Positions 38,935-49,300 of a DNA stretch of 64,000 nt are shown piece after piece. The position numbers and the translations under genes are program-made. This DNA comes from Flavobacterium sp. N502540 (GTDB lineage: Bacteria; Bacteroidota; Bacteroidia; Flavobacteriales; Flavobacteriaceae). Numbering within the stretch: the first letter of the stretch is position 1; the number at the start of each line of letters is the position of its first letter. The stretch is from positions 992,001 through 1,056,000 of the forward strand of contig NZ_CP110012.1 of the NCBI RefSeq assembly GCF_025947365.1, in the 5' to 3' direction. The notes beneath the pieces are model-generated. The model made no database searches. It was not told where the DNA came from and worked only from the letters and a program-made list of their open reading frames with translations.

Positions 38935-39153
38935 ATGGGATTTCTTGATCTTCTTGATTTATTAAATAATGCTTCAAAGGCAGGTAAAACCCAAAATTTA
39001 ACTAAAAATTACGTTGAAAAGTTTACTGATAAAAATGAATATGTTGGAGAGAGAATCAAATATTTTATTGGATTCTTATTTATAACATTGTTCTTAATTG
39101 TATTAGGTCTTGGAATTATATTTTTAATTTTTAAAACCCTAAAACAGTCCTAA
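38935..39153 (+). CDS. Small single-span membrane protein
   Basis: A 72-residue protein with a soluble amphipathic N-terminus (LDLLDLLNNASKAGK) and one hydrophobic segment at about 43-67 (IGFLFITLFLIVLGLGIIFL). I do not recognise a family. It lies between purK and purE on the same strand, so it may be co-transcribed. Being short, it could be spurious, but the membrane-helix composition and position support a real gene. Confidence 0.55.
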   Translation: MGFLDLLDLLNNASKAGKTQNLTKNYVEKFTDKNEYVGERIKYFIGFLFITLFLIVLGLGIIFLIFKTLKQS

Positions 39154-39225
39154 ACAAAATAACTTCTAAATTTCAGTTTTAATCAACCTGAAACTTGAAA
39201 CATAAAATATAAAACAAAAAAACAC

Positions 39226-39711
39226 ATGAGCAAAGTAGCCATCATCATGGGAAGTATCTCTGACATGCCGGTCATGCAGGATGCCATCGACATATTAAAA
39301 CAATTTAATATTGAAGTTGAAGTAGACATCGTTTCAGCACACCGAACGCCGGAAAAACTATTCGATTTCAGTAAAAATGCACACACTCGCGGAATTTCGG
39401 TGATTATTGCCGGAGCCGGAGGAGCTGCACACTTGCCAGGAATGGTTGCCTCAATGTCGCCACTTCCGGTAATTGGAGTTCCGGTAAAATCAAGCAATTC
39501 TATTGATGGTTGGGATTCGGTACTATCGATCCTTCAAATGCCAGGCGGAGTTCCTGTTGCAACAGTAGCGCTAAACGGTGCTAAAAATGCCGGAATCTTA
39601 GCAGCACAAATCATCGGAAGTCACGATAAAAAAGTACTTGATACTATTATTTCGTATAAAGAAGAATTAAAAGCGGCAGTTAATAAAGCGGCTGAAGGAT
39701 TAAAGAAGTAA
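39226..39711 (+). CDS. purE: N5-carboxyaminoimidazole ribonucleotide mutase
   Basis: Class I PurE interconverts N5-CAIR and CAIR, the step after PurK. The 161-residue length is normal. The signatures are IIMGSISDMPVMQDA (phosphate/carboxylate site), SAHRTPEKLFDF (catalytic His), GAGGAAHLPGMVAS and LPVIGVPVKS. Confidence 0.96.
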   Translation: MSKVAIIMGSISDMPVMQDAIDILKQFNIEVEVDIVSAHRTPEKLFDFSKNAHTRGISVIIAGAGGAAHLPGMVASMSPLPVIGVPVKSSNSIDGWDSVLSILQMPGGVPVATVALNGAKNAGILAAQIIGSHDKKVLDTIISYKEELKAAVNKAAEGLKK

Positions 39712-39749
39712 AAATTAATTCCACAGAGATTCACAAAAACAAACACAAA

Positions 39750-39784
39750 GCTTCGCAAAGAATAATTAAAAAACTTTGCGAAGC
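39750..39784. repeat. Hairpin-forming repeat CTTCGCAAAG
   Basis: GCTTCGCAAAG (39750-39760) and CTTTGCGAAGC (39774-39784) form a perfect 11-bp stem within a spacer that also has CCACAGAGATTCACAAA and AACTTTGCGTAACACAAA. This looks like a degenerate intergenic repeat typical of the genus; it could also terminate purE transcription. Confidence 0.6.
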
Positions 39785-39826
39785 TCTGTGTTTTCTTAGC
39801 GAAACTTTGCGTAACACAAAAATACT

Positions 39827-41854
39827 ATGAGCATCTTAACACAACATTTCAATACCAAACACAATACAGCACCTTTTTCGCAAATTAAAATCGAAGATTA
39901 TGTTCCTGCTTTCAACGAAGCAATTGCTTTGGCTAAAGCCGAAATTGATGCCATCGTAAACAACCCGGACGAACCCACTTTTGAAAATACCGTTGTAGCA
40001 ATGGATTTCACAGGGGATGTTCTGGATCGTCTTACCAGTATTTTCTTCAATCTGAATTCGGCAGAAACCACTGATGAGATGCAAAAAATTGCACAGGAAG
40101 TTTCTCCTTTACTTTCGGAGTTCGGAAATGACATTACCTTAAATGCGGCATTATTTGCCAAAATTAAAGCTGTTCACGAGCAAAAGGAAACGCTGAATTT
40201 AAATCCAGAGCAAACTACGCTTTTGGATAAAAAATACAAAAGCTTCTCTAGAAACGGAGCCAATTTACCTGAAGATAAAAAAGAAAACTTACGTGAAATC
40301 GACAAAGAATTGTCGAAATTAAGTCTGCAATTTGGAGAAAATGTTTTGGCCGAAACCAATGCTTTTGAGTTGCATTTAACCGACGAAAAAGATCTGGCAG
40401 GTTTACCGGAAGGCACTATCGAAGCTGCGAGATTATTAGCTAAAAGTCAGGAAAAAGAGGGCTGGATTTTCACTTTAGATTATCCGAGTTATATTCCGTT
40501 TGTAACGTACGCCGATAATCGTGAATTACGCAAAAAAATGGCGATTGCCTTTGGTGCAAAAGCTTTTCAAAATAATGAATTTGACAATCAGGAGAACGTA
40601 TTGGCGATTGCCAAACTACGTTTTAAAAGAGCCAATTTATTAGGATACAAAACTCATGCTCATTTTGTTTTGGAGGAAAGAATGGCCGAGAGTCCGGAAA
40701 AAGTTTTCTCTTTCCTTAATGATTTGCTGGCTAAAGCAAAACCGGCAGCTCAAAAAGAGTTTGCTGAATTAGCCGCTTTTGCCAAAGATTTGGACGGAAT
40801 TGAACAATTGGAAAAATGGGATGGTGCTTATTATTCTGAAAAATTAAAACAGCAGCTTTTCAACTTAGATGACGAAAAACTGAAACCTTATTTTCAATTA
40901 GAAAAAGTTTTAGATGGAGCTTTTACTGTTGCCCAAAAACTTTACGGATTAACTTTTACGGAAGTTTTTGATATCGATAAATATCACGAAGAAGTGATGA
41001 CATACGAGGTAAAAGATGTGGAGAACAATTTAGTTGCTATTTTCTACGCGGATTTTTTCCCTAGAAGAGGAAAACGAAACGGAGCATGGATGACCTCTTT
41101 CAAATCACAATCTATAAAAGATGGGACAAACGAAAGACCTCATATTTCGAACGTTTGTAACTTTACAAAACCAACAGAAACCAAACCTTCGTTATTGACG
41201 TTTAATGAAGTTACTACTTTGTTTCACGAATTTGGTCACGGTTTACACGGGATGCTTGCCAACACCACTTACCCTAGCTTGTCCGGAACTTCTGTATTTT
41301 GGGATTTTGTAGAATTACCAAGTCAGATTATGGAAAACTGGTGTTACGAGCCTGAAGCTTTGGCTTTATTTGCGAATCACTACGAAACAAATGAAATTAT
41401 TCCGATCGAATACGTTCAAAAAATTAAAGAAAGTGCCAGTTTTCAAGAAGGTCTTGCCACTTTACGTCAATTGAGCTTTGGACTTTTGGATATGGCCTGG
41501 CACGGACAGGATCCGACAGCTATTACAGATCTGAAAACTTTTGAAACAGAGCAATTTGCGAACACTCAATTATACCCTGACGTAAAAGAGAATGCCATGA
41601 GTACTGCTTTTTCTCATATTTTCCAGGGCGGTTATTCTTCAGGATATTACAGTTACAAATGGGCAGAAGTACTGGATGCTGATGCTTTTGAATATTTTCA
41701 GGAAAACGGAATCTTCAATGATGAAGTCGCTGCAAAATTCCGAGACAATGTTCTCTCAAAAGGGGGAACCGAACATCCGATGACTTTATACAAACGTTTC
41801 AGAGGCCAGGAACCAAAACCGGAAGCGCTATTGAAAAGAGCAGGACTACTTTAA
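39827..41854 (+). CDS. M3-family oligopeptidase / peptidyl-dipeptidase
   Basis: A 675-residue thimet-oligopeptidase-type zinc peptidase degrading short peptides, likely cytosolic since no signal peptide is seen. The zinc motif HEFGHGLHG starts at H467, with the following Glu in the SGTSVFWDFVELPSQIMENW block. The helical N-terminal half is typical. The length and the motif IFYADFFPRRGKRNGAW fit Dcp-like members (dipeptide release from C-termini), but oligopeptidase A-type activity is possible. Confidence 0.9.
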   Translation: MSILTQHFNTKHNTAPFSQIKIEDYVPAFNEAIALAKAEIDAIVNNPDEPTFENTVVAMDFTGDVLDRLTSIFFNLNSAETTDEMQKIAQEVSPLLSEFGNDITLNAALFAKIKAVHEQKETLNLNPEQTTLLDKKYKSFSRNGANLPEDKKENLREIDKELSKLSLQFGENVLAETNAFELHLTDEKDLAGLPEGTIEAARLLAKSQEKEGWIFTLDYPSYIPFVTYADNRELRKKMAIAFGAKAFQNNEFDNQENVLAIAKLRFKRANLLGYKTHAHFVLEERMAESPEKVFSFLNDLLAKAKPAAQKEFAELAAFAKDLDGIEQLEKWDGAYYSEKLKQQLFNLDDEKLKPYFQLEKVLDGAFTVAQKLYGLTFTEVFDIDKYHEEVMTYEVKDVENNLVAIFYADFFPRRGKRNGAWMTSFKSQSIKDGTNERPHISNVCNFTKPTETKPSLLTFNEVTTLFHEFGHGLHGMLANTTYPSLSGTSVFWDFVELPSQIMENWCYEPEALALFANHYETNEIIPIEYVQKIKESASFQEGLATLRQLSFGLLDMAWHGQDPTAITDLKTFETEQFANTQLYPDVKENAMSTAFSHIFQGGYSSGYYSYKWAEVLDADAFEYFQENGIFNDEVAAKFRDNVLSKGGTEHPMTLYKRFRGQEPKPEALLKRAGLL

Positions 41855-41888
41855 GATTTTTAGACTTCTTAGCGTATTAAATATATTT

Positions 41889-41919
41889 AAAACCGAGGTA
41901 GAAATACTTCGGTTTTTTT
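41889..41919 (+). terminator. Terminator after the M3 peptidase gene
   Basis: AAAACCGAGGTA / TACTTCGGTTTT with a short loop is followed by TTTTTTT. Confidence 0.8.
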
Positions 41920-41999
41920 GATTCGATCTGAATACAAATACCAAAAATAATTTTACTTATCTTCACCATTCTTTTTAACCTTTATCTTCGAAATTCAAA

Positions 42000-42659
42000 T
42001 TGAAAAAACTTCTCAAAAAACTAATTTACCTTTTCATCATTGGGATTATTACAATCATTTCTATTAATTGGTATGCAAAATCCTCAACTAGTGATCTGAT
42101 TTATCACACTGTAAATAAACTTCCAAAAAATGAAGTGGGAATTATTTTTGGAGCCGGAATCAATGGTGATCAACCGAGTAAATATTTAAAAGACAGACTG
42201 GATGCCGGAATTCTATTGTATAAAACACATAAAATAGATAAAATTCTGCTTTCAGGCGATAATGGCAGAGATGAACATGATGAACTTACCGTAATGAAAA
42301 CATATTGTTTCAATCACGGAGTTGACACTTCTAAAATATTTATTGATTACGCCGGTTTTGACACCTACTCAACTATGTACCGCGCCTCACATATTTTTAA
42401 AATTAAAAAAGCAACTTTAGTTTCTCAGGAATATCACTTAAACAGGGCCATTTACATTGGACAAAAACTGGAAGTAAAATCAATTGGATTTTCTGCCAAC
42501 AAAGGAGAATATCTGGGATATCAATATGTGACTTTTAGAGAATACGGTTCTATTTTTAAATCTTTTTTTGATGTTATAAGAAATCGCGAGCCTCGTTTTT
42601 TAGGAAATGAAATTAATATTAATGGCGTTTCCAATTATTCAAAAGAGGATAAACGATAA
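42000..42659 (+). CDS. YdcF/SanA/ElyC-family protein (DUF218)
   Basis: A 219-residue protein with an N-terminal membrane anchor (about 6-24, LIYLFIIGIITIISINW) and a DUF218 domain: VGIIFGAGINGDQPSKYLKDRL, KILLSGDNGRDEHDELTVMK and ATLVSQEYHLNRAIYIGQKL. SanA/ElyC relatives are involved in envelope barrier function in other bacteria. The start is a TTG; no in-frame ATG gives the complete anchor. It converges with the T9SS protein gene. Confidence 0.82.
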   Translation: MKKLLKKLIYLFIIGIITIISINWYAKSSTSDLIYHTVNKLPKNEVGIIFGAGINGDQPSKYLKDRLDAGILLYKTHKIDKILLSGDNGRDEHDELTVMKTYCFNHGVDTSKIFIDYAGFDTYSTMYRASHIFKIKKATLVSQEYHLNRAIYIGQKLEVKSIGFSANKGEYLGYQYVTFREYGSIFKSFFDVIRNREPRFLGNEININGVSNYSKEDKR

Positions 42660-42693
42660 AAAGACATTTTTTGGCTTCCCAAATTTTTTTAAA

Positions 42694-45600
42694 CTACCTT
42701 TTTAAAGAAAAATGACTTCTAACCTGTTTTGCAATACCTGGGTTATTTATCTCTTCATACGTTAGAACAAACCAGTAATCTGAAGCAAAAACAGGACTGT
42801 TTCTATAAGTACCATCCCATCCCGGAGTATTTTTTGTCAAATGAGTGATGAACTTACCATATCTGTCAAAAATATCGATCTCTAATTTATTGAAATTCTC
42901 CAGATTATTTACATGCCAGGTATCATTATATCCATCACTATTAGGTGTAAAAAACTTAGGATAATCCAATTCCGTTAATTCAGGTTTTTGTAACTCACAA
43001 TCTTCTTTGTTTAAAAAAACCACTTTTGCCACAGACGAAAGTAAATAACATCCCTTACTGGTAACAACATTAACGGTATAATTTCCTTCCTGAGTTGCAA
43101 CATAAGTATTCGTATTGGATCCCAAGATAGCATTATCATCGACTTCCCATTGATAAGACTTAATGATGTGATTGGAAGGAATCTTTACCTCTAAAACAGT
43201 ACTGTCTCCTTTGCAAATCATTAGATTTCCTTCAATTACAACCTCTGCTGAAACTGTATTCTCCTCAATAATCAAAACATCATCCATGAAAAGACTACAG
43301 CTTCTCGTCGAAATTTTGGTTAATCGATAAGTTCCTTCCTTAGCCGGAGACTCTATTAATGTATGTAAACCTTTACTATCAATAGTCATCGGAGACTGAA
43401 CAATCCCATTTAATTCATAATCTATTGTAAATGGCCCCGGATCTTTACTTGTAATTTCTACCTGAATTCCTGAATTCTCTCCTAAACAAAAATCTCCCCC
43501 ATACTTGACTAATTTAGCATTCGCAGTAAATGGTTCTTCATTATCAATCACAAGAGTATTATCTAATGAAAAGCTACATCCTCCGTTTGAAATTTTTGTA
43601 ATTCGATAGATTCCAGCCTTAGATGGAGCTGTTACTAAAGTATATAAACCCGCATCATTTATAGTTACGGGAGATTGCGGTATTCCGTTAATTTCATACT
43701 CTATTACAAAAGGGCCAGAATCGGGGCTCATAATTTCTACCTGCACTCCTGAACTTTCTCCTAAACAAGCATTCCCTCCGTATTTAATTAGGCTGGCGCT
43801 GACTTTAGGAGGCACACCCCCATAAATAATTAAAGTATCATCCAGTAAAAAAACACAACCTTCAACTGAAATTTTTGTTAAGCGATATGTTCCAACATTT
43901 GCCGGAGCCATTATTAATGTGTGTAAACCTGTACTGCTTATCGTTACAGGAGATTGAACGGTTCCATTAATTTCATATTCTATTGTAAATGGGCCAGATT
44001 TTGTACTTGTTATGTTTACTTGAATCCCTGAACCTAACCCTGAACAGGAGACTCCTCCATATCTCGTTAATTTAGCACTGGCTGATGCTGGAATTTCTTT
44101 ATCAATAACAATTGTATCGTCAAGCACCGAAGTACATCCCCCTGTAGAAATTTTAGTCAATCGATAAGTTCCTTCCTTAGCCGGAGCAGCTATTAAAGGA
44201 TACAAACCTATACTGTTTATTGTTACGGGAGATTGAGCCACTCCGTTTTTTTCATATTCTACTATAAAGGGACCGGATCCCGTACCGCTTATTTCAACCT
44301 TGACTCCCGCTCCCGTACATGTTCCTCCTCCGTCTTTAACTAATTTTGCTGATATTGCAACTCCAACATTTTTTATTTCTATAGGCTCACACACAACTTC
44401 TCCGGCAGAATTAGCATCACTGATTGCAATAATAGCATATGTTCCTTCTGACAAAGATGCCGAATTTATCGAATACGGATTTTGTGAAGTGGTTATTTCA
44501 GGATAAACAATTTCCGGAGATACATCGGTTCTCTTGTACGTAAATTTATAAGGAGGTGTCCCGGAGAAATAAACCGTTAATCCTAACTCTTTTCCGCAAC
44601 CTCCGTCAAATCCTTCCATTCTGGCTGTAGGAGCAAAACAACCGTTTGATTCGTTACCATATGTTTCAGACAATCCTTTTTTAGGATCAAAGGCTGGTAA
44701 AAAGACAACTATTGCCTCTACTACATCGTGCATCTGGTATCTGAAAGATATAGAATTACCTCCATTGATACGATCAAAAACAGGTTTGATTGCAGCTCTG
44801 AAATTTGCTTCTGTTACTCCGAAAGCAGCATAAAAAGGCGTAATTTTTTTTATATACCCGTCTACGTCACTCCAGTCAATTTGTGCGTCATAGAATCCTC
44901 TAAAGGTATGAGCCGACTTATCAGTTACTCCCCAAATAGCAGCATCAGTCCAGCTGATATCTGCTACCCTATCATCTAATACTTTTGTCAGTCTATTAAT
45001 TTGTTCTGCATATAGCCGGTCCAGACCGGAAGGTGAAGCCGGAGAAATATAATCCATCAAATTTGTTGCAGCGACAGCATTCGCACGATTTTTAACAAAA
45101 ACAGGTTCAAAAGCACCACTGTTCATTCCCTGATTATAAGCCAGAGCTAAAATTTTAACCGCTGCATAGGGATCTTTTGAGTCTTTTATAAACCCTATAG
45201 GATTCCAGCATTTAACATATTGCCAAAAAGCAATATTTCTGTAATCATGATACGTTTTTATAATAGATTGAAACTCAAAACTTGCTCCTATGGCCGGATC
45301 GGCTATAAAACTATTCTTAGATACCTGAGGTATAAAACAAGGATAGTTCATAAACATCTCCATCCAGCTTCCTCCCATCTCTTGCTGAAAATATCCTGCT
45401 GCAACCTTCCCTGTGGTATCATAACAATTGACTCCACCGTTAATTAAATCCTGATTAGGGTATTTTTTTGTCACCCAACCTGGAGCAATAAGTTTACTCC
45501 CTTCGCAGCCTGCGTTTATTTCCTGAATCGTTGTTGCAAAATACTCATTGATACTCATGGCCTCAAATCCCATCAGATTTGTAAACAAACTGTGAGAAAC

Positions 45601-46176
45601 AGCCATACTAATAGCCCACCCTTTTCTGTTTTCGGGAATATAAACATCTACACGTTCACCCCATGCCCAGACAGAGCCTTCGCCGATTTTTATTTCATTA
45701 CCATTAGGTCCCGCAGGTTTTATGGCGCAGATACTGCTAAAACTTTTTTCGCACTTAAAATTCTCGGTAGCCGGAGGAGTGTAACAAGTAATTCCTTTTA
45801 TGGGAGTACCATTTAATGTCCCCTGCCCCGGCGGAAACATTCCCGGCACATAATCCATCGTGACACTATAAGTTGTAGTTCCTACCCGCAGCACATCTCC
45901 CCAGGTTGTTTTTTTAAGCTCAACGATACCGTTATCTCCGTTTTGAATGACATCCATTCCGGACCACATTATAACATTAGAAACTCCTTTCCAATTGAAA
46001 ACAAAACTATAATCCGGTATGGAAGCATTCGTATTATTATGAACTTTAAAATCTAAAACAATCGTGTTTCCATACTTACCTGTCATACAAAACTCATAAC
46101 TTACTTGAGAATAGGCGTTATTTAGGTTAAATAAAAAAAACAGTAACAGAAATTGTATTTTGTAAAATTTCATCAT
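42694..46176 (-). CDS. Large secreted protein with four tandem repeats and type B T9SS sorting domain
   Basis: A 1160-residue exported protein: signal peptide (about 1-24), a beta-rich N-terminal part (about 25-130) that may be a carbohydrate-binding module, and a helical globular part (about 150-520, GWAISMAVSHSLF, YFQQEMGGSWMEMF). Four repeats of about 92 residues follow from residue 610 to about 975, each with GPF.IEYE.NG..QSPVTI and GTYRLTKIS. The gliding-motility-type C-terminal domain starts near YPKFFTPNSDGYNDTWHV and ends in FSLKR. That domain directs type IX secretion. It lies 125-odd bases downstream of the chitinase gene on the same strand, suggesting a chitin-related role. The catalytic activity, if any, is unknown. 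Confidence 0.85.
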   Translation of the reverse strand: MMKFYKIQFLLLFFLFNLNNAYSQVSYEFCMTGKYGNTIVLDFKVHNNTNASIPDYSFVFNWKGVSNVIMWSGMDVIQNGDNGIVELKKTTWGDVLRVGTTTYSVTMDYVPGMFPPGQGTLNGTPIKGITCYTPPATENFKCEKSFSSICAIKPAGPNGNEIKIGEGSVWAWGERVDVYIPENRKGWAISMAVSHSLFTNLMGFEAMSINEYFATTIQEINAGCEGSKLIAPGWVTKKYPNQDLINGGVNCYDTTGKVAAGYFQQEMGGSWMEMFMNYPCFIPQVSKNSFIADPAIGASFEFQSIIKTYHDYRNIAFWQYVKCWNPIGFIKDSKDPYAAVKILALAYNQGMNSGAFEPVFVKNRANAVAATNLMDYISPASPSGLDRLYAEQINRLTKVLDDRVADISWTDAAIWGVTDKSAHTFRGFYDAQIDWSDVDGYIKKITPFYAAFGVTEANFRAAIKPVFDRINGGNSISFRYQMHDVVEAIVVFLPAFDPKKGLSETYGNESNGCFAPTARMEGFDGGCGKELGLTVYFSGTPPYKFTYKRTDVSPEIVYPEITTSQNPYSINSASLSEGTYAIIAISDANSAGEVVCEPIEIKNVGVAISAKLVKDGGGTCTGAGVKVEISGTGSGPFIVEYEKNGVAQSPVTINSIGLYPLIAAPAKEGTYRLTKISTGGCTSVLDDTIVIDKEIPASASAKLTRYGGVSCSGLGSGIQVNITSTKSGPFTIEYEINGTVQSPVTISSTGLHTLIMAPANVGTYRLTKISVEGCVFLLDDTLIIYGGVPPKVSASLIKYGGNACLGESSGVQVEIMSPDSGPFVIEYEINGIPQSPVTINDAGLYTLVTAPSKAGIYRITKISNGGCSFSLDNTLVIDNEEPFTANAKLVKYGGDFCLGENSGIQVEITSKDPGPFTIDYELNGIVQSPMTIDSKGLHTLIESPAKEGTYRLTKISTRSCSLFMDDVLIIEENTVSAEVVIEGNLMICKGDSTVLEVKIPSNHIIKSYQWEVDDNAILGSNTNTYVATQEGNYTVNVVTSKGCYLLSSVAKVVFLNKEDCELQKPELTELDYPKFFTPNSDGYNDTWHVNNLENFNKLEIDIFDRYGKFITHLTKNTPGWDGTYRNSPVFASDYWFVLTYEEINNPGIAKQVRSHFSLKR

Positions 46177-46301
46177 TATTTATCTGTATTTACAGGATCA
46201 CGAACCAAATTCATTTTCGATCGGCATAAAGAATTAGATGACCTAACGAATTTAACGCGATTAGTTAACTTCATTTTCAGGAAACTGAATGTTCCTTAAT
46301 C

Positions 46302-49300
46302 CTAAAAATTAACCAGCTTATACGATTTTCTTCGTCCCAGATTATCGGTTATGACTACAATAAATAGCTGTTTAGTCAGGAAACTTCCGTCTTCTAACCA
46401 TAAGCTTCTCTTGTTTTGGATGTTTTTGTACTTTACTACAGATTGCCCAAGAGTATTGTATACCTCAACATGATCAATATCAATTGCTTCATTATGGACC
46501 GCTATAGACAATGCATTATCTTTAAAATAAACTATAAAATTGGCCTCCTCTTTTTCGTCAAATTGATCAACTGAAAGTGATTTACTAAAGTAGTTGTCAT
46601 ATGCGTTAGAAAACTCATAACCACTTCCACAAGCAGCATCCCAATTGATAGACCAAGTCATAACTCCTCTCATTTGCGGCTGTAAAGAAGATCTCATCGT
46701 ATATTTTCTTCCAGAATATGTAGTACCAAATCGTAAGTAATTAAAAGCATTAATGCCTTTGTCTGGTGTTAAATATCCTCCAGCCGGGGCAGCATCAGGA
46801 CAGCTCGGAATTGCAATAACTATTTTAGACGCCGGCAATGGTGGGAAATAAAATCCGGTAGAAGCTACATTAAATCCTTTCATCATCATGTCTGACATAG
46901 CAACCAAAAAATCCGGAGTAGCCTGAGAATATGCTGTATTATCTAAAGCATTTACAGATCCGGTGTTATACAATTGCACCATCAAAAGATCCAGCTCATT
47001 ACGTAAATTATGAATTACCGGCAAAAAAGATCCGGCTCCATCTCCATACACCGAATATCCAACTTGTACATAATAGGTTTCCGGAGCAGCAGTTAAAATA
47101 AAACCTGTTCCATAATAGGCCTTTAATTCCTTGAAAGCATCAATTACATTCTTAAGTTTTGGGTAGGCCGAAATCGCCGAATAAGAAAAATCCTTTAGTG
47201 CTCCTGCTCCAAAATTCATAGAACCTCCTTCAAAATCGATATCAACTCCATCAAAGTTGTATTGATCAACAATCGCTTTTATACCATTTACAAATATATT
47301 TTTTTGAGCAACGGTTTGTAATTCAACATGACCATTTTGTCCGCCAATTGAAACGATTACGGGGATACCTTTATCTCTCAAAGTTTTGATATCATTTTTT
47401 AATAATTGGGGATCAAATACTCCTTTTGTAAAAAATCGAGGTTCATTTACTACTAACAAAGGAGTATAACCATCTCTGTTCACCGTTTCTATAAACGAAT
47501 AAACGACAACATTGTATTTCTTGTCGGCCATTTGTTTAAAATACAAAAATGGAGCACTTGTATTTTCCCACTCCTGGGCATAACCCAAAATAACTTTAGC
47601 CGGCAACGGATTAAACTTTGAATTAACAATAGTAATAGATTGATTCAGTACTTTTTCACCGCCTTTATTATCAATTGCTTTTATAATTATTGGATATTCC
47701 TTATAGCTATTTGGAGTAAAAGTATAGTTATAAGTATCTCCGGAACCTTTTATCATAGCAAAATAAGTTCCGTTTATGCTTGCAGCAACACTTTGAATTG
47801 TACCATCTCTATCTGTAACATTAACACTTATTGAAACCGGCTGAAAACCTGATGCCTGATTAATTGTAGTTGACACTGGGCCAGTCCACACAATTTCCGG
47901 CAATACATTTGGACATGCTGTACCTGAACATTGCAAATAAAATGGAAAATTATTTTCGGCTGTAGTATTATTAGAGGCTGTAGCTGTAGCTTTTAGCGTG
48001 TAGTTTTTATTAAAATCAGCTGTTGCCGGTGTCCATGTTGCCCCATACTCTGTACCTGTTGTAGGCGTTCCTGTAATATTTAACCCATTTACATTAAATA
48101 CAACCGATGATAATGTAGTCTTCCCATCCTCAAAAGTCATACTGGCATTTGCTTTAAGCTGGATAGCTGCTCCGGGAACTATTGCAAGGTTTGCCGCAGA
48201 CGGGCTCGTAATTGTTACTTGCGGAGCAACACCGCTTGAGTTAAAGTTATATTCTCTTGACGAAACCGGAATTGGCAAATTGGCCAAGTCTGTAGGATAA
48301 TAAACAACAGAGTTGTTATCCCAGGCATTCATTTTTAAACTTGAAATCGTTGTATAACCCGAAAATATTCCATTGTCAAAACTATATTTCCCAGATGCAT
48401 CTGTTACAGCAACAAAAGTAGCATAAGGGTGTGTACTATCTGTCCATGGAAGATTTAGTTCAATCTTTGCACCGGCAATTGGCACAGTACCATTTTTAAC
48501 CATTCCGCTTATTTTATTAGTTGGAGTGGCATTTTGATTAAAATCTAAAACTTTATTTTCACTTAACACACTGTATAAAATAGAAGCGGGTGAAAATGTC
48601 ATTCCTGTTTTGGCAGCAGTAATGGTATAGTCTGCTCCTGCTGTTAAACCGCTTATGCTATAAGCTCCTTTTGAATCTGAAACCGCAGTAACATTAGCTG
48701 TTGCCGAAGCTGCGGTAACGGTTACTCCGGAAACTGCCGTAGTACCATTTAGCACGGTTCCCGTAATGGCATAAAGAGGTTGTGTACCTTGTATAACAAT
48801 ACCTGTTTGGTTTGCAGTAACATTTGTTAATTTTACCGGCGTAAAAGTATAGGAAACTTTTAAAGCAGTAACCGAATAATTGGCTCCCGAAACTACTTTG
48901 TTAAAATTAAAATTTCCATCTGAAGATTTAACGGTTTGAATAACAGCGTCATTCTCATCTTTTAACTGAACTGTGGCATCCGAAACCAAATTTGCACCCA
49001 CTTTTACAGCACCACTAAGGACTAAAGTTCCCTCAACAGCAACATTAAACGAATCATTTATCTGACTCAATAATGCATTAGGAACAGCTCCTCTGGTATC
49101 CTGAGACAACTCCCAAACCATTCCTCCTGCAAGGTTTTTAGATGCTATATATTTGACTTTAAGATCAATCGACTGCTTATCTTCATAAGAGATAAACTGT
49201 TTTAGCTTAGAGTTGTATAAATAAGGAACTTTGGTAGTGTTATCAAAATATCTCACCCAGCCTGCAGCTGCTGCAGTAGGCGTAACCATCATGGTATTTG

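Noticed and set aside
43265..44350. Repeat region of the T9SS protein as a DNA-level mobile repeat or CRISPR
   Set aside because: The period is about 276 bp, in frame and encodes protein repeats; no CRISPR-type short repeats with unique spacers are present.
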